Shown here one piece after another: positions 55,528 through 64,000 of a DNA stretch of 64,000 nt. Each line of letters starts with the position of its first letter. Position 1 is the first letter of the stretch. The notes beneath the pieces were generated by a model. The model was not told the origin of the DNA and did no database searches. It saw only the letters and a list, made by a program, of their open reading frames with translations. This stretch comes from Coturnix japonica (taxonomy: Eukaryota > Chordata > Aves > Galliformes > Phasianidae), in assembly GCF_001577835.2 (NCBI RefSeq), contig NC_029542.1:210582-274581 (forward strand). The letters are read 5' to 3'. Both the position numbers and the translations under genes were made by a program.

Positions 55528-56594
55528 TTCGCGGTGGCCTGTGGTTCTGGTGAGAAAATTCGTCCTTATACCCAAACGTGTGCTCATTCAAGAGGAATCA
55601 TTGTAGTACTGCTTACAGAATACCTGACGTCATCCTCATCTACTTATAGATTATGCTGAGTGGAGGGGTAGCCCTGTGGATTTCTGACACGTGATTCCAT
55701 GTCTCACATATCCAATCCTATTTCACCTACCTATCTCTGTCTGCATCTTTCTCTCTAATAGTTTTTTTACTATGAATCCGCTGAGATGTGTGGTTCCTAG
55801 ACCAAATTCAACACTCTATCTAAAAATAAGCACATTCCTGCATTAACTCAACAAGGGATCGTGTGGAAACTGGCTTGCAGAGCCTCTGCTCAAAGAGATC
55901 TATTTGTCCTTTTGAAATGTTCATTAAAGATTTTCGCATCTTAGTTTGAGTCTTGATAATTATTTCTCTCTCTTGTGTGGCCTTCTAGAGCGCCAGAGAG
56001 AGATGGCTTTACTCTGGTGGGTACAGGTGAATGTTTAGTATGATACTTCTCCATCCCATTAGAAAGAGAGGGGTGGACAGTCCTGTCGAGTACTGTGTTT
56101 TCATCGTTTCTCCTCTTGCAGATGAAGAGCAAAATGAATTACTAGCACTGTCAGAGAGCAGCATTTGGCCTTTGACTAATAATGTTTGTGCCTACACTAC
56201 CATACACAGATCCTGCAGAGTAGAACAAACCTCTGAAGCTGCTCAGGGAAATGTTTCTGACTGTGTGAAGGCATGGCAACAGGCAACCCTGCGGCTCTGT
56301 AGGAGACAGGGTTCCTCCTGCGCTTCGTAGTCTCTCACTGGGAAGGACAAGAGCGTAAGAAGATGGAATAGAACGGTGTGATGTCTCTCTGATGCAGCAC
56401 AGCTTGACAGTTTTGCCGTCTGCCGACCTCAACGTAACTCGTCTTGACTGACATTGGCTCCAGGCAATGTCAGCTATGGTGACTGCCTTCTTTCCTCTCG
56501 AGTAAGGCCGGGAGGGCGCCTGGTCAGGATGAATTGACGCCCTTACCAGGCAGCGCCTCTGCGGGCCAACGGCACTGTCCAACACGCCCAAAGC
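55528..56594. other. Keratin 3' UTR and spacer, noisy
   Basis: Copy of 50,964-52,025 with dense one-base indels. No coding region. Confidence 0.55.
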
Positions 56595-56912
56595 GGTTCA
56601 TGCCGGCGCGTCGCCCATCTCTCCTCCCCGTGCAACAACGCGCAGTAATACACGCCGCGTCCCCGGCCTGGCCGGGCGAGCCAGAGGGCGCTGTAGGGCG
56701 GCGTCTTCGACACCGACAGCAGCCCTCCGGTCGGCAACCTCTTTGGAGCCTTTAAGAGTGCTGCGAGGAATGCGGGCTTGTGCCCGGTAGCTGCCGGTAC
56801 CAGTGATGTACTCGTAGGTCTTATTGTTGTGGTGTGAACGGTGATGTGAGCGTTGCCCCGCTGGTCGATGGCCGACAGCTCTGCGCACTGAGCATTGTCA
56901 ACAGCCACTGGC
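56595..56912 (-). pseudogene. TCR V segment, family 1, heavily scrambled
   Basis: Nonamer GCATGAACC (56,603-56,595) and heptamer CACGGGG (56,632-56,626) are recognisable. The V exon (about 56,633-56,912) shows YYC, the KGSKE strand and Y-I-T in broken frames. Twin of the segment at 52,067. The damage is denser than there and probably largely sequence error. Confidence 0.7.
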
Positions 56913-57944
56913 AGAAAGAAAAGAAGGCATGTAACTCAGAAATCCGTTTTCTCCTAAATGAATTTCATGAAGGAAGAGAAGATGTCCACGAGGCGAAACG
57001 ATGCGGCGGACAGAAGAGGAGTCCCGGTCTCAGGGCAGGCGCCCTCCGTCCCGCCGCGCAGCGGCAGTTTTCACGCACTCAGGAGCATGAGACCAGCCGC
57101 AGCCCGCGCCAGCGGCGCATCCGCCGCTCCGCGCTCGGCTCAGCTCTACACGAGCTCGGCTGTGCCCGCCGCGATCTCTCCTCCCCGCGCCGCTGCCAGC
57201 TCCGCCCCGGGGCTGTTATTGTTGGATGTCAATCAAGGGATCTGCTCTTCAACACGTCGTTGAAAAGGGCTGAAATGGAGTACATGGATAGTATTCCTTA
57301 GTCTCCCTTCTGAGTCCTCTGATGTCTTTGATGCATGTTGTTTTTTGTCCTAGCTATGACACCATCCCTCCAATGTATGACTGCCTGAGACTGAATGAGA
57401 GATGCATTATAATGATAGAGCGTTATCAACCCTGGATGCATCCACATATCTCAAGGGCAGCAAGTATGTCCAATGGATTAAGTTCTCCAGTTTGGTTTTC
57501 TTCTTATAGGGAGTGCTTCTTTTCCTTGAATTCTGTGACTAAAGCTAGGAAGTGTAAAGGATCAGTCCTAAAAGATTATCACGAAAATGGTGGAAAGATG
57601 TTTAGCCATCATTTTAATTACACGTTTGCTTGTCCTCACATGTTTCTGACATATTTGTGATCCAATGGAAATACGCCTCCTTAGCTTCTTTTTTGCTGGC
57701 ACATGTGGACGTAAGGATACTTTTCTCACTATTATTCCGCAGGCAAGTTTTCTTGTCAGTGCAGGCCTAGTGGTGTTTTTGCCTGTATCTATGCATGGAG
57801 CAATGTCTCAGGTTTGCTGACAGTCTGGACTGCCCTTGCAGCAAGAGGTCAAAATGTTAATTTTGTATGTACGAAGGCATCCATTATGCACTGATCAAAA
57901 AAGGTTATTCATTCAGTTGTTTGTCTTGGTGTGGCTCACTGGAA
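56913..57944. other. V 5' GC-rich region and module spacer, noisy
   Basis: Matches 52,411-53,330 and then jumps to text like 54,010-54,100. GC-rich to about 57,215. No gene. Confidence 0.45.
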
Positions 57945-58235
57945 GTATTTTGCAATTCTTGGGCTCCAAAACACAGCAAGTTTTTTGTTGAAGTTGTTTA
58001 ATGCGGCGAGAGGCAGGCAGCAGAGCTGATAGGGTGGCTGAAGGCATATCCTTTGAGGAGAGTTTGAGACATGTGTGTTGTAAAGCTTTGAAGTGGCTCA
58101 TTACTCTCTTTACAACTTTCTCGAAGAGTGAAAGCGAGAGGGAGGTGCCAGTCTTTTCTCCTGTTATCTGGTGACAGGACATGTCGGGGGAATTGGCACA
58201 AAACCTGTACCCAGGAGATGTAGGTCAGGCAGGAG
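57945..58235 (+). mobile_element. CR1 LINE 3' fragment
   Basis: Matches 10,300-10,590 and 54,110-54,335 with small indels (GAGAGGCAGGCAGCAGAGC; TGGTGACAGGACATGT). Confidence 0.75.
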
Positions 58236-58239
58236 TGAT

Positions 58240-58790
58240 ACTGTAAATCAGTCAATCATGACTCACATCGATCAAACCAGAGTGCTCGAGCAGGATTCTT
58301 ATTTTACTCGTGCGATGCGTGGGGGATAAGCTCCACATATCATGTGTATGTTGCACAAAAAATCCTCAGCTTAGATTCTTTTGCTTATGTTATATATGCA
58401 AAACATTTTCCTGTACAGTACATAGGTATTCCATACTTCCCATTAACGTAGGATCTGCACCATCATACATGTTTCAGACATTTTGTGGTGGTGATCCTAC
58501 AGCCCCTCTGGATGAAGTCACTATTTTTCCTTCCCTCTGCTCACTGCTTGAACCCCATTTTCACTAATGCTCGGGTGTGCTCTTTGTCTTGATCACACAA
58601 GAACTGCATTCACAATATTTGCTGAATCAAAGTAGAACTTCCCTTATCGACTTAATTCAAGGTGTAGGTATGTCACTATAATCTACTTGTACAAAAGCTC
58701 AGATTCTTCCTGTTTTGTAAACAAACTCGGGGTATTCATCAAGGAGTATTAGCAAGCCTAACAATATTGCAACAACCGTGTCACAAAGAA
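58240..58790. repeat. Unclassified repeat nested in CR1, copy 4
   Basis: Matches 10,595-11,160 with TTTTGTGGTGGTGATCCTAC. The CR1 text that resumes after it in other copies is absent here. Confidence 0.5.
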
Positions 58791-59306
58791 AAAGAGGACT
58801 AAAGATACATACATCTGCATTTCTGTGACTTTGCTGGGAAACACATCTGCCAGGTTTGCTCTGAGGTTGTTCAGCTTGAGACTGTGGGACATGTAAGTCA
58901 CACAAACACTCACCTACTCAGGCACGTGTGTGGAATCATGCAAACACCTATACCCAGAGGCACCTGCGTATATGTAGCAGAAAGTGTTTAGCTGTATCAC
59001 TTCAATGGCCTACTAAGCATGCTGATATCATTAGCCTATGCTGGATTCTTTCAGCATGTGAACTGACTGCTTTGCCCACACTGACATATACTGCCTGGCA
59101 AAACTTGGGTCTTTCTTCCTTCCTCTCAGCAGATGCCTTCAGTGAGGAACGGGAGTGACATAAATCCGGATGTGAAAAACAGCAGCACAGGAAACCAACA
59201 CACAGCCCATATCATTAGCTGGGATGTTTTGCATTCATGAGGACCTTCTCAGAAAATAATCACTGCTGTAAGGGATGCCTCTGGAAATGGGGCAGCTTGG
59301 GTCCAT
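58791..59306. other. Spacer and distal keratin promoter
   Basis: 58,850-59,160 matches 32,800-33,110. The promoter part (59,190-59,306) matches 33,360-33,453 without the SINE. No gene. Confidence 0.55.
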
Positions 59307-59373
59307 TATAAAAGCCAGTCGAGCTCCTTGCTGCCTCATTCACTTCTCTTGCCTCCATCTTCTTGGGAATCAG
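59307..59373 (+). promoter_or_regulatory. Keratin TATA box and untranslated exon 1
   Basis: TATAAAAG at 59,307-59,314; donor TCAG|GTGAGTG (GT 59,374-59,375). Confidence 0.85.
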
Positions 59374-59765
59374 GTGAGTGTTAAGCTCCTTGTTCTCTCC
59401 ATTCTGCAGAAATGAGTTCTAAATGTAGTAGAACTCTCAGCTGCTATTAGCTCTGTTCCATGCCTGGCTCTGCTTATCCTGTGAGAGGGAAGTGGGGTGA
59501 ATGTACATCATGGGTGAGGCTGGGCCTGTAAGGAGGTGGCTTCTGGGCTACGGCCTAGGCTGTAGCTGAACAGGACCCAGTGGCTTTTATTGTGCTCGGT
59601 CAGGATGAGACCAAGAATCCCTTGCACATCCCTGAGCTGACTTCAGCTCCCAGCACTGCATGTACATTGATTCCCTCTCAGCATGATGATAGGCTGTTCC
59701 TCATGCATTCTGATGTTCTGTTTCCTCCCTGTCCCTTCTGCCAGGTGTACCTCCATCCCTGAGAC

Positions 59766-60071
59766 ATGTCCTGCTGTGACCAGTGCCAGCCATGCAGGCC
59801 CTGTGGCCCAACCCCTCTGGCCAGCAGCTGCAATGAGCCCTGTGTCAGGCAGTGCCAGCCCTCCACCATTGTCATCCAGCCCTCTCCCGTGGTGGTGACC
59901 CTGCCCGGACCCATCCTCAGCTCCTTCCCACAGAACACTGCTGTGGGATCCTCCACCTCTGCTGCTGTTGGCAGCATCCTCAGCTCTGAGGGTGTGCCCA
60001 TCTCCTCAGGGGGCCTTGACCTCTCCTGCATTTCCAACCGCTACTGTGGCAGAAGGTGCAACCCCTGCTAA
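59766..60071 (+). CDS. Feather beta-keratin (corneous beta-protein), second subtype
   Basis: 101 residues, [20 protein letters not shown]..., core [20 protein letters not shown] and the tail [17 protein letters not shown]. It has more Cys than the other subtype (CCDQC at the start, LSCIS and CNPC at the end), implying denser disulfide cross-linking. Its promoter and UTR also form a separate type, shared only with the copy at 33,875 and the orphan UTR at 11,573. Acceptor CCAG at 59,743-59,744; intron ~371 bp; ATTAAA at 60,441-60,446. Downstream lies only a remnant of a V segment. Confidence 0.93.
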   Translation: MSCCDQCQPCRPCGPTPLASSCNEPCVRQCQPSTIVIQPSPVVVTLPGPILSSFPQNTAVGSSTSAAVGSILSSEGVPISSGGLDLSCISNRYCGRRCNPC

Positions 60072-61330
60072 AGGAGCTGAACACTGCTCCAGAAAAGGAC
60101 GCCTATGGAGGCTGAACATGGCACTTGACTGAAGAACAAATTTTGTGGTGCTGCCTTGCATAATAGACTTGTACAGGACTACCTGGAGCCTCCATCAACA
60201 TGGAGAACATCCACTGATTCTTTCTTCCACTTACTCTTCCTATCTAATATCATTTCTGTCTTTTTTTATTAGAGATCTCTGTTAGTGTCCCCAAAATGAA
60301 CCCTGAGTGACCTGCTCATCTCCCTAAAACTCTGGGCTCTGTGGCAATGCTGCCATAGGAAAGGGGAACAGCTTCCTGTCTGCTCCTGATGCTCTCTGCA
60401 CACAGGGTCTCTGCTTGGGGTGACATCATTTCTCAGACTCATTAAACACCTTCTGCATCCCTCTGAGTTTCCTTTTGTGTTGGTGCTTTTTTTGTTTGTT
60501 TGTGTCTTTGTTTTGGTTTTCCCACCATCATAGAGATTACAAAAGGAGAATGTGAATCCTGGACTTTCTGAAAACATGGCTCATGTCACTTTATTCACCC
60601 ACCTCATTCTCTCCATTTTCTCATTTTCTTTTTTTGTTTTGTTTTGCTTTGTTTTGTTTTGTTTTGTTTTGTTTTTCTCCTCTATTTTCCTTAGCAGCCT
60701 CTGCTGGAAAAGAAGGCCCATGCACTGCATGAACTCAAACACAGGATAAGACAAATCCTATACAGTGGGGCCCCTGCTCTGAGTGATTTACTTTTCATCT
60801 TTGCTTAAAGACACTGGCATCTCACTTTGAGCTTTCTATGTTACCTCCCACCATGTATGTTCTCCAGAGCTGCCCGGGGAGAATGGCTTTGCTCTTGGTG
60901 GATATGAGTATTTGTTGTGACCTTTCTCCATTGAGTGAAAAAGGGAGGTTATGTCACACTACAGAGGCTCTGATTTGGGCGGTGATCCTTGCCTCTGAAA
61001 GAGGTATTCTGGATATTGCAGAGTAAGAGGCAATCAGCCTTTCACTTGCACTATACCTGCATGTTCTGCAAATGGAGATCATAACTTCCAGTGTCTCCAC
61101 ATGAAAAACTATGAGTGTGTGGGAGGACATAGGCTCAGGCCATCCTGCAGGCTCTTGGGAAGGGAGGTCCTCTTGTTTTCATACATTCTGCATTGAGGAA
61201 GGAAAAGAAAGAAGATGGAACAGAACTGCATGAATGTCCCCCTGGTATAAAACACACCTCATGCAGTCAGTCCTGCTGTTGCATGGCTTGCAGACCTGCC
61301 CACCTCGGGTTCAACTGTGTCTGGTTGACA
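60072..61330. other. Keratin 3' UTR and spacer, with (TTTTG)n
   Basis: 3' UTR to about 60,490. A (TTTTG)n run lies at 60,631-60,676. 60,780-61,330 matches the keratin-to-V spacers at 29,700-30,200 and 51,340-51,830. No coding region. Confidence 0.5.
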
Positions 61331-61465
61331 CTGGCCTCAGTGAATCACTGCTGTGCGTACAGTGCTCATTTCTCTTGAGAACTCAGGGATGTGCACCTTG
61401 GTCAGGATGGAGTTCGGTGCACATTAGGCAGTGTTCACTGCAGGCTCAGATGGCACTGTGCCCCT
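61331..61465 (-). pseudogene. Remnant of TCR V segment 3' flank
   Basis: Matches the V 3' flank at 7530-7665: CTCATTTCTCTTGAGAACTC, GTGCACCTTGGTCAGGATGG and GATGGCACTGTGCCCC. In the other modules the recombination signal and V exon follow at once. Here the text changes at about 61,466 to spacer like 43,860, so the V exon and leader are deleted. Confidence 0.75.
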
Positions 61466-61953
61466 GACCCATTTGCAGATGTACACGGATGGCCCAGTGA
61501 GAGGAACCCAAAAGGTTATGCAACTTATCCATTGGACAACATGATGAGAAAGAGAATTGAAACCCAGCAGTCCAGCCCACATGCCCTAGCATCCAATCAT
61601 ATGAGCCCACTGGAGCAATTGGGATGGAGAAAAAGACAGGCAAATGTGTGTACAGGTTAGCCTCAGGCCAGCATCACTTGTCTGAGATGGATCCATCTCA
61701 GCACTTTGAGCTAAGTTCTATGCCATCACTGACTTATTCCTAGCCCACAAACCCCTAGGCTTCTCAATCCCAGTGCTCAGAAGAAGCCTCCATGAGGCAG
61801 TGGGTGTGGAATAAGCCAGGAAGTGAAGAAACAGCATTAAGGGAAGCAGCCACACAGCTGATTACATTGTCTGTTTTCCATTCATAGCAAGCACCTTAGA
61901 AAACTGTCACTTCCATGAAGGCCACATCAGGGCCTGGGGCAGTGCAGGGTCAC
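61466..61953. other. Duplicated spacer
   Basis: Matches 43,860-44,310, 3170-3590 and 49,370-49,770. No gene. Confidence 0.5.
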
Positions 61954-61961
61954 TATAAAAG
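61954..61961 (+). promoter_or_regulatory. Orphan keratin-type TATA box
   Basis: TATAAAAG followed by GCAGCCTGATTCC, the context found in working keratin promoters. No keratin coding exon lies downstream before the window ends. The same spot at 3592 and 49,771 is decayed. Confidence 0.65.
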
Positions 61962-62244
61962 GCAGCCTGATTCCTTCACCCTCTAATCAACATCTCTCAT
62001 CTATTTATTCCTGGAATCCATGTGATTCTGAAGCCCTTTTCCCACATGCTATTCGGATCGTGCCTGAGTGGGACTTGGCTGTAATGGATTTTCCACAAAG
62101 AAACAGCAGCTTTGTTGCATCTCATTTTTCTTTTGAGATCATTTCTAGATGAAAGCAACATTTTGCTTCTTTGTACCATTTTGAAGGAATACAAACATCT
62201 TCCTTTGGAGGAAATGAAGTGGCCTTTGGAGTCCAAGAGTGTCC
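61962..62244. other. Spacer, no gene
   Basis: Matches 3610-3900 and 49,790-50,030. Confidence 0.45.
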
Positions 62245-62560
62245 TGGACTGTTTAATGTGGAGAAGACTAAGAAGAGATCTTATCAGTGCTAATAAATAT
62301 ATGTAGTGTGGGTGTCAAGGTAATGGGGCCTGGATGTTTATAGTGGTACCCAGGGACAGGTTAAGTGGGAACAGGCACAAACTCATACACAGGAATCTCC
62401 ATCCAAACATGAGAAAGGACTTCTTTACTTTGAGTGTGAAAGAACAAAGCACTGGAACAAGCTGCCCAAAGAGGTTTTGGAATCTCTTTCTCTGGGCATA
62501 TTCAGAACCTGAAACCTGTAGACCTGAAGACCTGAAATGCTTCCCTGGGGGATTTTCTGG
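62245..62560 (+). mobile_element. CR1 LINE, 3' part
   Basis: Reads GTGGAGAAGACTAAGAAGAG, later GGTACCCAGGGACAGG, GAAAGGACTTCTTTAC, AAGCACTGGAACAAGCTGCC: CR1 3' consensus order, like 3965 but longer at the 5' side. The terminal CCCTTCCAACCC part is missing. Confidence 0.8.
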
Positions 62561-63309
62561 CAACTCTCTGAGGGTCAGTCCTTGTTTTCTGGGGATAAGT
62601 TGAGGGCATGAGAGGGGATTTTCACTCCCTTGGAGTGATGGTGAGATGTGGATTTTATAGATGGTGTGCTCGGTGGAGAAGCAATGGGTGGGATGGCTTT
62701 ACATTAGGGGTAGTGTCAACCCTGGCTTCTATGACAACATGGCCAGTGTCTACTATTATTCTCTTCCACTCTTGTTCTCACTTTTCTTTACATTTTTTTT
62801 TTTTTTTTTTTTTCCCTCACTCACTCAAGGAACTCTTTTAGATACACCTACACTCTCTGCCTAAAGAGATCTGCTACATGCCTCTCTCCAGTTTTGTGCC
62901 TGGTAGAAGGATGCCCTGTAGAAACTCCTCTGTTCATAGCATGTGTCCTGTCTTCTCCTGCTACATCCCACACTAGAGGCTTTCACTTTGTTGCATTCCT
63001 GAGTGTTTCTCCATGTGACCTTAACAACTGCACAGAGATGGCCTTAGGAGAAAACCATTACTTTCATGGGAATTAGATAAGGGCACTCTATCACTCCTGT
63101 AGGCATGGGAGAGTGGGACACATTGAACAGATTCATCTTTCAAGCACTGTTACTTAAAGCTGATGAAGACATATTTAGATACACCATAAGGAAAAACCAT
63201 CATTCCTCACCTTGCTGGGTCATGTGATAGGAAATATCCTACTGCAGGACACATTTGTATCAGCAAGGATGGGTTTGTTAAAAATGTGAATGTCAAAGAC
63301 AGCCTTAGC
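62561..63309. other. Spacer with poly-T run
   Basis: 62,590-62,860 matches 5140-5400; the keratin pseudogene present before this point at 4355 is absent. A T run lies at 62,793-62,813. The rest has no recognised feature. Confidence 0.45.
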
Positions 63310-64000
63310 TGCAGTGACCGTGAAATCGTAGAATCCTGAAAATCCATTTGTTGAAGGGGATGTCAGATTTCATCTAGTTTCAAATACTATGTTGAGGGCA
63401 GGGGTGACAAATGCTAAATCAGGCATGGGAACAAGCTACCAGGGCTCCATCCAAACTAGACTTAGAACATCTCCAGGGGTAGGGCACCCACAGATCCTCT
63501 CGGTTACCAGTTCCAGCACTTCACCATCCACTCAGTGAAAGGGTATATATGAGGCTGTAGGTCTGGGTGCAGTATTCCAGATGGGGCTGACCATCACCTT
63601 CCTTGTCCAGATAGGCACTTCTCTTTTGAGCCAGTCATGGACCTACTTCACAGGGCTTCTCTCAAGCCATCCTTCTCTCAGTCTGTACAGATATCTGGGG
63701 TTTCCCCAACACTAATGCAATATCTTGCACTCAGCATCGTTGAACCTCAGTGTGTTCATACTGGCTCATCCTTCAAGCTTGTGCAGGTCCCTTAGGATGG
63801 CATCCCCACTTCAGTTATATCAGCTGCACCACTGAGTTTCCTGTCATCCACAAACTTGCTGAGGATGCACTCGATCTCAATATCTATGTTGTTATTAAAA
63901 ATTATTTGTAAAGCTTCACAGTGACATGGGCACGGGGATTGACATCACCCACAGTAGCAATGAGAAAATATCTGAAGAAACACAACGAGAAGTTCAAGGG
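63310..64000 (-). mobile_element. CR1 LINE, 3' region, running off the window
   Basis: The + strand starts with GAAATCGTAGAATCCTGAAA, the reversed CR1 tail, then follows CR1 in reverse order: TTCCAGATGGGGCTGACCATC, TCTTGCACTCAGCATCGTTG, AACCTCAGTGTGTTCATACTG, TGTGCAGGTCCCTTAGGATGG and CACAAACTTGCTGAGGATGC. Diverged, no open frame. Confidence 0.85.

Noticed and set aside
1-64000. D, J or constant segments of the TCR locus
   Set aside because: No FGxG-type J motif with a 12-bp-spacer signal and no Ig constant domain was recognised on either strand. Very short D segments could escape notice.

Overview
The window is bird nuclear DNA, most likely galliform. Evidence is feather beta-keratin (corneous beta-protein) genes with the avian two-exon layout, many CR1 LINE fragments, an avian ERVL-like solo LTR, and T-cell receptor V segments resembling the two V-alpha families known from chicken. 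Chicken chromosome 27 carries both a feather-keratin cluster and the TRA/TRD locus, so the window may come from the equivalent place; that is recollection, not something tested here.

Layout. Keratin genes lie on the + strand: five coding sequences that look whole (6383-6685, 28483-28785, 44887-45189, 50658-50963, 59766-60071), one whose last third is scrambled (55225-55527), one scrambled throughout (33875-34168), and three older pseudogenes (1702-1984, 4355-4676, 26265-26574). TCR V segments lie on the - strand and belong to two families. Family 1 (mature start AQVQQEP) is at 7718, 16876, 23830, 30408, 38260, 46009, 52067 and 56633. Family 2 (start DAMGQT) is at 13585, 21258, 35685 and 38563. 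Each better-preserved V exon ends at a recombination signal with a 23-bp spacer. No D, J or C segment was recognised, so this is V-array territory.

The striking feature is the repeated pairing: every keratin gene outside the older pseudogenes is followed 0.8-1.6 kb downstream by a V segment, or the remnant of one, in tail-to-tail orientation. Shared flanks and CR1 pieces show that keratin-plus-V modules were copied as units. The rest is a mosaic of those flanks, CR1 LINEs, an unclassified repeat nested in a CR1, a solo LTR and an unusual tRNA-derived SINE with a CR1-like tail.

Assembly quality matters. There are three 25-N gaps, one 100-N gap and a lone N. Several stretches (about 33.8-38.45 kb, 40.4-41.4 kb, 51.9-52.6 kb, 55.44-58.3 kb, probably parts of 13.5-20.5 kb) differ from their paralogues by dense one-base insertions and deletions, as uncorrected long-read sequence does. 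Several pseudogenes there may be sequencing artefacts, and paralogue comparison indicates that at least two gaps hide a keratin gene or a V segment.
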